Part shown: positions 11,377-34,317 of the stretch, piece by piece | Numbering within the stretch: position 1 is the first letter of the stretch | Layout of the letters: every line of letters starts with the position of its first letter | Source of the DNA: Pelomyxa schiedti | Taxonomy: Eukaryota; Evosea; Pelobiontida; Pelomyxidae | Reading direction: 5' to 3' | NCBI GenBank assembly: GCA_020536535.1 | Contig: JAHLWZ010000837.1 | Coordinates: forward strand, 1 to 64,000 | DNA length: 64,000 nucleotides | Position numbers and translations under genes: made by a program | The notes under the pieces: model-generated | Told to the model about the DNA's origin: nothing | The model's database searches: none | Seen by the model: the letters and a program-made list of their open reading frames with translations, nothing else

Positions 11377-11791
11377 ACCCTGCGTTTTTGAAGAGGCAAA
11401 CAATTACCAGTTGAATCTTTTAAAACTTGTTGTTGACTGTGGTTGCAGTCATGCTTTGTTGGCCTCAACACCAAGACTTTTGAGTGCCAGAGTACCAGCA
11501 GTTTCTAAAGAGAGGTTTCGTGACATATAACACGTACATGATTGGTGGCAGGCAACAGTTACTGCTGTTCCCTGCCATCCATCCTGGCGCGTGTCATATT
11601 TCTGTTGGCTAATCTGTGGCGAGGTGACTTCGAGTTCCTGTAGCAACCCTCCTCTGTCTCACTACAAGTAATACAACAACCATCAACACCCCAGCACCCC
11701 TCACCTGTGGTCACTTTTGAAACCCAATCTCTCAGGGTCACATTCTCAGAAACTGATTTTCTTCGACAGACGACAGAACAAAAGAGGCCTA
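11377..11791. other. Intergenic region, nothing recognised
   Basis: About 415 bp separate MetAP1 and the binding-protein gene. One plus frame stays open to 11530 (LLKLVVDCGCSHALLAS...), but it runs out of the 3' end of MetAP1 in another frame and has no start or homology I can see. I see no RNA gene. Confidence 0.4.
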
Positions 11792-13321
11792 ATGAGCGGG
11801 GTTTCGCCTACGGAGCAGGTTGTGAGGATTGGCGTCGTGGTACCATTGAGTGGGGGTGAGGAGTTGTTCGGATCTCAGGGTCTACAGGGTGTCCAATTGG
11901 CAGTGGTGAGAGTCCATGTCATTTGCTGCCTCGGGACTAAACTGTTTTTTTGTGAAAAAAAAAAGGAGGAACTCAACACAGGGCGGAACAGCAGCGGTCT
12001 GCGTTACGAAATTGTGGTTCATGACGAGAAGACCAATGACGCGGTGGCCTCGAAACTCACTGAGAAAGTATTTCACGTTCCCACTATGTGACCCCACTCT
12101 GCCATTACATAAAAGTTTGTTAGGTTATTGTGGAGGATAATGTAATTGCAGTTGTGGGACCCACCAGTAGCAAGGATAGGAATGCAATGATGGCAGTGTG
12201 TGAAAAACTGCACACACCTCTACTTTATGGTTCTCTTAATTCTTAATTAATAAGGCACTACAAAAACTTGGGTTTCCTTTGACAGTAATTTACTGCAGGC
12301 ACTGATTATGAGGGAGGCTGCTACTCCAGATACTTGTTTTGCTACTCGCCAATACCAGCACATTATGTTGATCCTCTTGTTCCATACTTAAAGGAAACGT
12401 ATCCCCCACTACCAGGCCAGAGAAGTGGTTTCTTTTTGCTTGGGACTGACTATGTGTGGCCAAAGCAGATATTTGTTTCTTTCAAGGCAAAGGTAAGACC
12501 AAATGAAAGTTTTTACGAATTAAATTATATCCCAAAAGATGGCAGAGCTTGATATAAACTACACAGAGTCGTTGCTTCCATTCCCAGTTGTGAACTGGGA
12601 ACCCATCATCAATGATATTCTGGCTTCAAATTGTCAGGTTGTTGTTGTATGCCTTATTGGTACGGATGGGCAGAACTTCTTGACAGCTTTCGCCAAGAGA
12701 AATATTCCCAGAAGGTTCTGCCTGCTAAAATTTCTAACACGTGCAACTCATTCTCCTCAATCAGCATTCAGATATGTGTTATGGCCTTCAACGAAAATTA
12801 TATGAACGGACTCCCGCCAGAGTGTGTGGAAGGGGTGATTACCTGCACACACTTTCTCAGTACCCTGAACCAGCCCGAAACCAAAGATTTTGTTGCCCGA
12901 TCACAAAGAATGTTCCCCTCTAGTGTAACAAGGTATTTCAAAGCCATTCGGTTTGTATTTTGGAAAAACATTTCTAGCTACATGGTGGAATCACATTATG
13001 GACTTATAAAGCTTCTGGACTCTGCAATAAGACGAACCGGAAATTCCCTAGACAAAGTTTGTCCTTTTCCCAACTTAGCATCCAACCCCCACAAGGAACG
13101 AATTATTGATGCATTTGGGGATCAAGACATTGTGGTAGGAAATGGACATGTCTTCATGCGAAAGGAGGACCACCACATGATCCTCAATATGGTAATTGCA
13201 GAGGTATCTACTTCTGAATCACACAGACCCTATTCTAACTCTTCCGCAGGTTAAAAATGGGGTACTTGTTGTCACGAAAAATATTGGACAAGTCGTTCCT
13301 CCACTTCAAAACGGGCTTTAA
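11792..13321 (+). CDS. Bacterial-type periplasmic-binding-protein-like receptor (UrtA/AmiC/FmdD family)
   Basis: The reading MSGVSPTEQVVRIGVVVPLS, then LFGSQGLQGVQLAVEELN, VVGPTSSKDRNAMMAVCEKL, LLYGTDYEGGCYSRY, FFLLGTDYVWPKQIF, VPFPVVNWEPIINDI and HFLSTLNQPETKDFV is that of type-1 solute-binding proteins for urea, short amides or branched-chain amino acids. The G-T/S-D/N-Y-x-W/F-P motif is typical of the UrtA/AmiC branch. In bacteria they deliver the ligand to an ABC transporter or, as AmiC, to a regulator. Here the gene carries at least six short introns and ends with QVVPPLQNGL and TAA at 13319-13321. I see no N-terminal signal peptide and no membrane segment, so the product may be a soluble cytosolic sensor. 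An upstream in-frame extension to 11717 (KLIFFDRRQ...) is not signal-like. Confidence 0.85.
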
Positions 13322-13405
13322 ATGAGAGCTTTGAAAAGAACTTGTAACACCAAAAAGAAAACATCTTTTTTTTTGTGCTTCTTTGAATTACCACTGCAGC
13401 TGTAA

Positions 13406-15590
13406 CTAGTTTACAGCGAGCATTACCAAACTAAGAACCACATTTATTACCAGGAGACCAGTTCCAAAAGCCAAAATGTACTGGAAAACCTGTGGGAATA
13501 TGAGAAAGGGAAATGTCCGATATCAGTACCTTTCTTTTTTTTGCTGTCTCTATTGTGGCGCTGTAATGGACAGCAACTAACGCGGCCAGAACATATTCAC
13601 CATCAACAAATTTACAGGGCGCCATGTTCATTAAACCAAGAGCAAAGGAGATGGACAGAACATGGCTTAGACATATGTTAACTAGTAACAGTATTTGGAG
13701 TGAAGACACACAAAAAGAGTGTCGACCAAAAATGCGGGGCCAGCAACAGGAAAGAAGGCATAAAACTCCAGCGTAGTTGGTATCGATCAACTTTGACTGG
13801 GGATTTTTTAGTTGCGCTAAGGTAATATTTGTGTTACATACATGATTGAAACAAGCTATGTGGAGAGCCAAGAAAAAGCAGGGTTGAGATAGAAGAATCC
13901 CATGGTCTCCGCAAATGCAGTGTAATAAGAGACGTTCCGTTTTGCCAAATTATTGGAACCGCACAGGCTGAAGACATGGATGGGCATTCTTCGTGCTTAG
14001 AGCACGTCCGCCGCGCAGACGAAACAACTGCGTGAGCATTGAGGCAGTAGTGAAGGGTGGGAGCTATCTTGCAAAAATAGAACCAATCAGAAGAGAATTG
14101 TGGCATAGAGACATTACCGTTTTCACTATCAACAGCAAAGCAGTACCCATTCCCAGTATAATGGCTGCTACAGCATTCACTTGCCATTACAGACGGGATC
14201 TTGAAATCTAATAAAATCATCAGTATAGCATATTTACTGAGTATTCTCTACTATCAAGAACTCGAATATCAGGAAGACAATAACCCGGTGAAGAAGTGAA
14301 CTCAGCAAGGCAGTTCTCCCATTCCCGTACATTGCCAACATTACATTTTTCAACAGCAGTAATTTCATCACCGGGAAAGATGTGACCCATAAGAGGAGAG
14401 CTCTGAGAAATCAGTTAGTGACTTTTCTTGATTATTACTATTCTAATTATTGTCCTTTTTGTTGTAGATACAGGAAAATACATCGGGTACAGATGTCACA
14501 ACGGCAGCATTGGGTGAAGAATAAAAAGGATAGAGAAAACAGGGCATAGCAATTAATACAACACAAACGAAAACTGAAACTACTAAGTTGTGCCATGCTC
14601 CTGCTGAGAATACTCGCCAAGTTGTTCTACTTGTTGTCATACCCCCAGTGCCACCCATGGAGATGGTCACTGTGTTATTGCTGTCAGACGTATATTGGTC
14701 ACTTGTACTTGCTGCATTACCATCAGATGAACGCCATTGTGCACTAGAAGCACTGCCACCTGAGCTAAAACCAGTGGTTTCAGTTCCACCTGATGAAGCG
14801 TATTCTTCACCACAAATACTATCAGGTAGGCAAACGTAGGCACCAGGATAAATTACAGCAATGAAAGCACCAGCTCCTTGAATCAATATACCTTCACTTC
14901 AGAAGTGAAAAAGCCATCTAAAAAAGGGATTGGTGGGTACCTTAAAGAAGTGTAAGTCAAGTTTGTCTAGTTTTGTAACTCATTATAAAAACCTTGCAGC
15001 AGAGAGTGCATGCCCAAGTTCGTGGGAGCAACCAGATAAAATCAATGCTATAAAGAGATAGAATATCTGTCCCCATGGTACAGTAAATCCAGGAAGCTGC
15101 ATACCAACATCAAACACTTTGAAAGGAAGGGAGTATTAAAGCACACCACTGGGGTCAATAACTGGCTTTGCTGTGCACCGATAGCGCCCTGTCGTGAATA
15201 GCCCCTCCACAACATAACAAGATTGGCAATAAGAACAGCAACACTGCCAACCATTGCGACAACACCTACAATTGCGCCAATTCGATAGAATGTTCTCAAT
15301 TTCCATCTGTACATCCAACCAACACGCCTAGACAGACAAGAAAAAGGCAGTCAGCACTGACTTGGCAAAAGAATTAGAATAGCACTACCGCAACCAATCA
15401 TCAAAAATGTGTGTGTGGATGCTACAATAGCCCGGCAAAACAGTAACCTCAACTTTTCTCGGTTGCCGAGGTGACTTCGAGGCCTGTGTGCAGTCACATA
15501 ACTTCCAAACAGCAACAACATACGTACCTGGTAAATGACGTTGACAACTACCCACGACAGGCACAGCACCAGCACACCCCATATCCACAT
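13406..15590 (-). CDS. MBTPS2: Membrane-bound transcription factor site-2 protease (S2P, M50)
   Basis: Intramembrane zinc protease that releases membrane-tethered factors in the Golgi. ATG at 15590 begins a membrane segment (MWIWGVLVLCLSWVVVNVIY). Then come GWMYRWKLRTFYRIGAIVG and a second segment, and the catalytic motif HELGHA within ALILSGCSHELGHALSAA (near 15010-15060). A Ser/Thr/Gly-rich luminal stretch interrupts the protein (GGTETTGFSSGGSASS...). GAWHNLVVSVFVCVVLI matches the conserved AGxWHN segment, and MNMAPCKFVDGEYVL supplies the third zinc ligand (Asp of the LDG motif). A Cys-rich luminal part and several further membrane helices follow. The stop is TAG at 13408-13406. Introns are short, for example the one with donor GTACGTATG after VIYQ. 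It is convergent with the binding-protein gene (84 bp) and divergent from Ku70. Confidence 0.92.
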
Positions 15591-15743
15591 TTTTTTTTTG
15601 TTAATTGTGAAGATCTCGCTTCGGTTGACAGGTGTCAACGGTGGCCTCAGAACGAAACCCCTGCTTGCACCTGAGAATCTCGGCTGTGTCTCTGGAAGAC
15701 AGGAATTCTGGCCCTCTGATCCAGGGAAAGATCTGGAGAAAAG
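15591..15743. promoter_or_regulatory. Divergent promoter region between S2P and Ku70
   Basis: Both genes start here, 153 bp apart and facing outward. It begins with a T9/A9 run at the S2P side. No TATA box or known operator is apparent. Confidence 0.45.
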
Positions 15744-18700
15744 ATGGCGATGCACCGAAAACCGGGACCGTATGACGGTAGACCGCAAGGGGCAGGGACT
15801 GTCGGCACCGCAGGCAAAACAACTGTCAGCAGTGCTGCGTATTCGTCGTCATCACCGTCGCCCAGTTTGAGCACCGCGATCGCAGCGTCGCCTGGATCTC
15901 AGCCGCGATCTCTGCCTTATGCGAGCGGTAGTGGTCATTCTAGCAGCGGCAGCGGCGGCGTCGGCGTCGGCGGCGTTGGTGGCGGATTGTGGGACAACAT
16001 TTTCGATGAGGTGGACTCGGAAGAGCTGGCAGACCACAACCCCGAGGTTCTGATTCAATTTGGCACCCGCAGTTGCTTTGTTGGGTGTAACTTAACTTTG
16101 TTGCTCAGCTGTACTGGGCTAATAGGGACAGCATCATTTTCTTGATTGACTCCCAAGAATCAATGTTTGAAGTTTCACCCGATGGCGGGGAGATTCCGTT
16201 CTACAATGCCATCAAATGCGCCGTTGCAACGCTAAAGGATAAGATTATTTCAAGCGACGACGATTTGCTGGCTGTTTGTTTGTTTAGTACGGTGTGCCTA
16301 TTTGTCTCCCGTTGGTCTCGCTCTCATGTGGTGCAATACAGCGAGAAAAACGCAATTTGAACGAGTTTGAAGGCATATACGTCCTATTTGACCTGGATGT
16401 CCCTGACGCTCCCCGTATCCTCCAGTTAGAGAAAATATTGGGTCTGTTGCACAGTTGCACCCACGATACGTAACTCACTATGATCCCGCAGCAAATCGAG
16501 AGCAACCACCGTTTGGAACTTCTCCCCCGATTCCTTTGTGTGACGCCCTCTGGACCTGCTCCACGATGTTCTCCAACTGGTTCTCCTCCCTATGCATTCA
16601 TTCCATTGACCATCACCTAGCGTTACTAGAGTTGGGCATCGCAGGATATTTCTTTTCACTAATGAAGACAATCCAAATGCAGACAACCAGCACGCCCGAG
16701 AACGAACAGTACAACGAGCAAAGGTGAGAGCTCAAACAGCATGCCTGTCTTAATCTTCGGCACCCAGGATTTAGCTGAACTTGGAATCGATATCGAATTG
16801 TTTGCAATGAACAAACTTGATGCTGCATTCAATGTAGAATCATTTTACGCCGCTCTCCTGGCGTTCAATTCTGATGATGAAATGGGTTCAATACACTTTG
16901 ATGCTGCAGAAAAATTTGCGGAGCTCCAGGAAAATGTGCGAAGGAAGGAGTTCAAGAAGAGGACACTGGGTAAAATTATGCTAGTGATTGGACAAAAACT
17001 AGGTACTCCTGCCTGACAAGCAACTTTCTATTTGCTCAAACTACCACAAAGAAATTTCTCTGAGTATGTATAGTCTTTGCCATGAGTCAACAAAAGGCAG
17101 ATATGTGCGACTGGACAGTAAGACACACCAACCTGTCAAGTCGATGACTCAGGTTGGTATTCCCAACCCCCTTTTATTCCTAATGCCTCCTCACTAAGTG
17201 ATAGTAGTGGGTATGTGAGGACACTGGGTCTTTACTTATGCCCTCTCAAGTCAAGTATTGTTACCTGTATGGTGGAGAAAGAGTGGTTTTCACAAAGGAC
17301 GAGTTGACAGAGATAAAAACTGTTGGAAAGCCAGGTAAGCGTAGTATGGATTTTGCACGTGTTTTTAGTGGAACTAGGACTTCAGTTACTTGGCTTCAAA
17401 CCTCGGTCATGGCTAAAAGACTACTACAATTACAAAGCTTCCAATTTCCTTTATCCTGATGAAAAGGTTGTAGGAAATTTATTTATTCTTTCCTACCAAA
17501 ATTCACTCAAAATAGACTGTGTCTGGGAGTACCTTGGCCTGTGTTGCTTTAATCGATCAAATGATTTCTCTCAACAGAATTGCAATTTGCTTGCTAACTC
17601 TAAGACTCAATACTCCCCCAAGGCTTGTGGCGCTTCTTCCTCAAGTAAGTTTGTGTAATGTCTTCCATCAATACATGCCAACCGAAAATCAGTTTGAGCA
17701 ATATGATGAAGATCATGTTATGACTTGTCCTGGAGGGTTTTATATCATTTACCTGCCATATAGTGATGACATTCGCGCAATACAGTTAGAGCCAACAAAA
17801 AAAGGTTTTCATTTGTTGAGATTTTTTCCTAACATTTTTATTTAACTATTCTCACACAAAAAGCTGCTGTGGAGCAAATTGTGCTTGCAAAAAGAGTGGT
17901 GAAAAAACTGCACATTCAATTTGACAGCAGAAATTTTGAAAATCCTAGTTTGCCTGTTTCTTTATGACGTGCTCTCAATGGCTCCGTTTTTTTTTTAAAA
18001 CAACAATAGCACTCCAGACACATTATGCCAATTTACAGGCCCTTGCTCTTGAGAAGGAGACGGTAGAGCCAGTTCAAGATTACTTGTTGCCGGATGAAGA
18101 AGGAATGTTAAGGGTTTGCAGTACAAATGTCATTTAGTCTCTCATTTTATCGTAGTACAGCGACCAGATTTTGGCCTTCAAGAATGCCGTTTTTCCAACA
18201 GATTATGATGAAAATGCCCATCCAGCAATAAAGCGGAAGGTTGGGAGAACTGTTTTCCGCTTTCTCATTTCTTCTCAGGCCACGTTCCCTGCCACAACGG
18301 GAGAAGCTCCTCCAGCTGCTCACTCATCCAAAAGGCGAGTTGTAGATTTTGACTTGGAGGCACAAGACTGGCCAGAATTGGTTTCATCCGGCAGAGTACC
18401 TTCTCTTCGAGCAAATAACATTTTCATTCTAAGAATTAAACAGATTGCTAAACTCACTATCCCGCAGCTGAAAGCTTTTCTACACTGGCAACAGCAACCT
18501 CTTGGAGGCAAAACAAAGAAAGATGATATCCTTGACATAGTAAAGCGCTTCGTCACGGAAAATCCAGATAAGTTCACACTTGAAGCATTGGAGGAAATGA
18601 AATCTAAACAATCGGACACATCTAATATTGGTGCGGCTACAACCACTTCAACAACAACTTCCATCTCAGCAGGGCAGAATGAAAAACCAACTATCACCAA

Positions 18701-19336
18701 GCCTCTCAAATCTAGGAGTGCAGAAGAACCTTCAGGCAGTGAAGGTGAACCTGAACTTCCCCTTGCAAAAAGCCCTGGAACCACACCTGAACCCGCTATT
18801 GTCCAAGATACCAAAGGAGATACATCTGCTATGCGTAAACAATTCTTTGTGCGGCACTTTGGGCTGGATGACTCCGACCCTAACACACCTCCATCAGACT
18901 ACAAGAGAGATGACTCTGTGCCAAAGAAAGTAGTTTGGTCATCCTCCAAAAAAGTGGCAGGGTGCACTACCGAGAAACAGGATTCATTCAAATTCTCACC
19001 GCCCCAGAGCCCCCCAACTGCATCTTGCGTCGACAATAGTGCCCAAATGGCCTCACACCCAAAGCCTCACTTTGTCTTTGGTGACCAAACTTCAGAACCA
19101 GGCTCTCCACTTTCACAGGCCGAACCGCCTTCAGCATCAGTTGCTCTCAACAGTGCGACAGCAACAGCAGCGCCCAACAAACAACTTCCATCATGTAAAT
19201 ATGGCAGGCATTGCTACCGCAAAAATCCCCAGCACTTTTTGGTGTGTGCTTTTTTTTCCCTCCACCACATGACTGACACCAAACTCAGGAATACAGTCAC
19301 CCTTCTGGGGATATGGATTCTGATTTGTCCGGATGA
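15744..19336 (+). CDS. XRCC6: Ku70 (XRCC6) with SAP domain and C-terminal PBZ zinc finger
   Basis: DNA-end-binding subunit of the non-homologous end-joining Ku heterodimer. A Ser/Gly-rich N-terminus leads into the vWA-like domain (NRDSIIFLIDSQESMF, KIISSDDDLLAVCLFSTREK, NEFEGIYVLFDLD). The Ku core beta-barrel includes LLPQYMPTENQFEQYDEDH, GGFYIIYLPYSDDIRAI and YSDQILAFKNAVFP. A SAP DNA-binding domain reads AKLTIPQLKAFLHW then GGKTKKDDILDIVKRF. About 200 Ser/Pro-rich residues follow, and the protein ends with a poly-ADP-ribose-binding zinc finger: LPSCKYGRHCYRKNPQHF joined across an intron (donor GTGTGTGC, acceptor CTCAG) to EYSHPSGD. The stop is TGA 19334-19336. Human Ku70 has the SAP domain but no PBZ; Dictyostelium Ku70 is known to carry one. 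Roughly ten introns. Confidence 0.94.
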
Positions 19337-19758
19337 TACGTCCCTCACTGAATCTTTTTCCCTTCTGTGCATTTGTTCCCACATCAAATAAAATGGGTGT
19401 ACCAACTCCTGTGCCAAACAACTTTGGTTGGTAACAAGGTTTTATTAGGTTGTGTTTGTCGGCAGGTTAACTATTCTGGTTGCGTGTTAAGGCTAGGGAG
19501 AGAATCGGGAGGCGACATCCTTCTGGGAAAACCCTTTCACAGCCAGGTCTTCTCCACCGATCCGAACATCGTTATCAAGGCGGGTCGGCATCAACAGCAG
19601 CCGCCTCCTCCCTGGTCCCGTCGTTACTCCGTCTTCGCGCTGCTGTGGGTGGTGGCGGGCACGGACTGGACATGAAAGGCGAAATCTGATCAGATCTCCG
19701 GTTCGTCGAAAAGAACATTTGTTCTTCCCATCACATTTTTGATCATCAGACAACTTCG
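19337..19758. other. Intergenic region between Ku70 and the BEACH gene
   Basis: It begins with AAATAAAATGG near 19386, a likely Ku70 polyadenylation signal. GC content rises over 19480-19670, which keeps frames open on both strands without family resemblance. No RNA gene was seen. Confidence 0.4.
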
Positions 19759-31370
<11,612 letters not shown>

Positions 31371-31586
31371 GCACAAAAACCACTCCCAATCTTCCCTCAG
31401 TAGTGCATGTATACACACCAAGAGACTGTACCGGCAGGAATTCCATCACCACCACACCCAACACACAGACTATCTGTTCCTATTTGAAAAAACAGGAAAG
31501 ACTATGCACCACTTTTCTCGTAATCTGCCAGTGAGGCAGATTGTCCAATCGATTACCGAACTGAAGAAAAAAAAACCAACCGCCGC

Positions 31587-33195
31587 ATGAGTGGGCACAC
31601 ACCACGAGACCGGTCGTTGTTCAAGACAGGAGAATACCTCTACGAACTGTCGCCCAACCAGAGGGACCGCAGAAAAGAGGCAGCAGCACTGCACCGTGAG
31701 AAAACACTCGAAGAAAGTGAAGACCCAGAGGTCGTTGCGGTGCGCGAGCCGCTGCGGCGGGTTCCCCCAGAGTGGATCAAAGTGCGACCGCGACCCACGG
31801 CTGCCGACAACAAACACTATGACCGTGAAATCGTGGCAGTCAAGTCGAAAGGACTTGACAAAGTGGTGTTTCAGGCCGCCTGTATAATTTCCACGTGGTA
31901 CAGCGGCAGGAGCGCAGACATCGAGGTGGCTTTCCTGGGGTGACCTTCATTCTTTTCTTTTCTTTTTTACACCCACAGTGGCCGACCTAACGTCGCGTTC
32001 TTGTTGGATAGACACCCGCAGAATAGCTTGAGAAGCAGTGTACCTTTGAATTGTATTTTCGACATTGCCGCCCCCAAAAGTATTACCGAAATTTTTGATC
32101 CAGAGGTTGTAACAAAGTGGTTTGGAATTTCACTGCTGCTTGGTGTGCAACAGGGGAAATCTCACCTAATGCTGCCTGTCCCCTTGATAACTGCAATTGC
32201 TTCATATGCTGCTCGTATGTTACTGATTCCCATTCAATTTTCACTTTCTAAGGTATGACACACTCACATTCCCATTTCTCATGCATGAGAACAGCTTGGT
32301 CGTGATACACCACTGCCAACCCGTCTTATACAAATTGCAGCTATGGAAGCTGAGTGGCCACATTGGCGAGACTGGTCGCAGTGCACGTGGACAATGCAAC
32401 CCAGAGCATTTCCAACGATGCGGGAAATCGTAGGTTTCATCAATTCTGTAATTGCACCAAATTTCAGTTTCTCCTATTGTGATAGCGAACATGCTATGCT
32501 GTACTGTCAACACGCAGTTGAGGTTTCTTTTGGGGGCTTGGATCCACTGGTTTTGCAAAAGTACTACAGAGCATGTGTATCGGGAGAGCTCGTTCTTTCG
32601 TCTAAAATATCTGGCTTGTTCAGCTCATATGGTGTGTGCTTTGGCCCACAAGCGACAACAGTTGTCCGGAAAGATGAGAGGAATACTACTACACAGGTAT
32701 GCGACCTTCGGATTGGAGACCAAGTGGCCACAGGTTTCGCACCCTCCCCTTTTGCAACTGTATTGTGTATATGGAGGTTGTTCTTGCTCAAATTTCTACT
32801 CTTTTCTCAACTTCTCTAGGTGTATTTTAACAAGACCTACACCTATTTATTCTCTGCGAGGAGATGAAGGAACAAGGCTACAAATCACTCTTGATCATCC
32901 CATCAATACTGATGGCAAGTGGTGCCTTCCTTCAATCCGCACGCTATCGTCTAGCTCGCAAGCCGCTCCAGAAAAGCAACACCTTTTCCCTGGCTCCAGC
33001 GTATACAACGTAGTGCTGGGTGGAGCCACCAAAACCATGCTTGTTGGAGGAGTGAAGTGCTGCACTCTGGGCATGCCTGTACCAAACCACCGCGACTCCT
33101 TCTGGGGTACAAACAAAGTGATTGACTGGCTCCAGAAGCTCCCCACCTACCCCTACGTTGTTTCCATCAAGGACAAAGAAACAGGCAAAAACTGA
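31587..33195 (+). CDS. Hint (Vint-like, intein-type) domain protein with unknown N-terminal region
   Basis: ATG 31587 (MSGHTPRDRSLFKTGEYLYE). The N-terminal two thirds (EWIKVRPRPTAADNKHYDRE, ISTWYSGRSADIEVAFLGG, FDIAAPKSITEIFDPE, LGRDTPLPTRLIQIAA) match no family I know. The C-terminal third has the layout of a Hint autoprocessing domain. A candidate nucleophile Cys lies in SYGVCFGPQATTVVRKD (near 32625), then VCDLRIGDQ. Next comes a 96-nt intron (32724-32819), then VYFNKTYTYLFSARGDEG and LQITLDHPINTDGKWCLPS with the conserved His. Last are VYNVVLGGATKTMLVGGVKC, CTLGMPVPNHRDSFWGTNKV and a short tail. The H-x-x-FxGTxxVIxxL ending is that of the Vint family, which is usually joined to vWA and U-box domains; I see neither. 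Hint domains cleave or splice peptide bonds. The next gene is a RING protein on the same strand. Confidence 0.7.
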
Positions 33196-33361
33196 ACTCT
33201 GCCCCCCTCATTCGACGCGTGAATTTCGTTTGATAACGTAACACCCTGCTGAGGAGAATCTGACCGATTGGCAGATTAACGGATCCAAGTTGGTCCGAAA
33301 AAAACAAAAGGGGAGTCATCAAACACCATCACACTTCGCGTTAAGGACCGTTGTATTGCGT

Positions 33362-34294
33362 ATGGGAGAGGCTCTAGAGTGCAAAATATGTTTCAATGAA
33401 TACGACCTAAACCAGAGGGTTCCGAAGTACGTTCGTTGTTCAATGAATTTTTTTTTGTTCTGTTCTTACCATGGGGTGTTGTTTATATGCAACTGTTGCA
33501 CGGCTTACAAAACAAAAAGGGTTTTGAACTGCATGCACACATTCTGTGACGAGTGCATGGAGCACCTAATAAACGACGCTGTGATGAAGAATTCACTTCA
33601 GATATTGTGCCCTGTTGACAGGACACCAACGCCAATCAACACCCCACTGCGAAAGAACTACGCACTTATGGACGTAATACAACAACAGCAACCCAAGTCG
33701 TCACCATCACCATCATCCTCCACATCACTAATGACTGGTTCACAAATGATGTCTACCTCAGTCCCTCCATACTCCTCCTCCTCCTCCTCCTTCCACTCGC
33801 CGCCACCCTCCTCCTCTTCCTATATCAGTAACACAAACCCCTATGTAAGCTCCTCTGTCATTTCATATCCCCCTCGTTCTCCAACCACACCATCACAGCA
33901 CCCACAGCAGCAGCAGCAGCCGCAGCCGACAAAGTACTATTACCAACAACCCCCCACATTCCCACCCACTAACAACACCAACCAATGGCCACCATACCAA
34001 CAACCGGCACAATCATACCCCCCTCCTCCTTCTCCTTACTCTGGGTATCCTCCTCCACCTCAACAGATGTACCAAAGTACTCCAGTGTATCCTGGATACC
34101 AGCAATATCCCCCATATCCTCCCCCTCCAACATCATATTACTACCCCCCTCCCTCAGGCTCACCATACCCACCTCAATACCCTCCTCCCCCACCTCAGCA
34201 GATGTACCAAAATACTCAGTATGCACATAACAATGCGGGAATGGAATGGGCTACAACACCCTTGGGCCATTTGGGCCAAAGTGGATTTTTGTAA
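33362..34294 (+). CDS. RING-finger protein with long Pro/Tyr/Gln-rich tail
   Basis: ATG at 33362 gives MGEALECKICFNEYDLNQRV. An intron (donor GTACGTTC, acceptor AAAAAG) sits inside the RING and joins VPK to VLNCMHTFCDECMEHL; the last pair is CPVDR. So the ligands read C-x2-C, C-x-H, C-x2-C, C-x2-D: an aspartate replaces the final cysteine, a variation seen in other RING proteins. The rest (from about residue 85) is Ser-rich, then Pro/Tyr/Gln-rich with PPYQQP, YSGYPPPPQQMYQ and PPQYPPPPPQQMYQ repeats, a type of sequence that can phase-separate or bind WW/SH3 domains. A probable E3 ubiquitin ligase; the substrate is unknown. Its stop lies only 23 bp from the end of the convergent DUSP gene. Confidence 0.8.
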   Translation: MGEALECKICFNEYDLNQRVPKYVRCSMNFFLFCSYHGVLFICNCCTAYKTKRVLNCMHTFCDECMEHLINDAVMKNSLQILCPVDRTPTPINTPLRKNYALMDVIQQQQPKSSPSPSSSTSLMTGSQMMSTSVPPYSSSSSSFHSPPPSSSSYISNTNPYVSSSVISYPPRSPTTPSQHPQQQQQPQPTKYYYQQPPTFPPTNNTNQWPPYQQPAQSYPPPPSPYSGYPPPPQQMYQSTPVYPGYQQYPPYPPPPTSYYYPPPSGSPYPPQYPPPPPQQMYQNTQYAHNNAGMEWATTPLGHLGQSGFL

Positions 34295-34317
34295 TACAAA
34301 ATATAGTAGTGTTTGTT

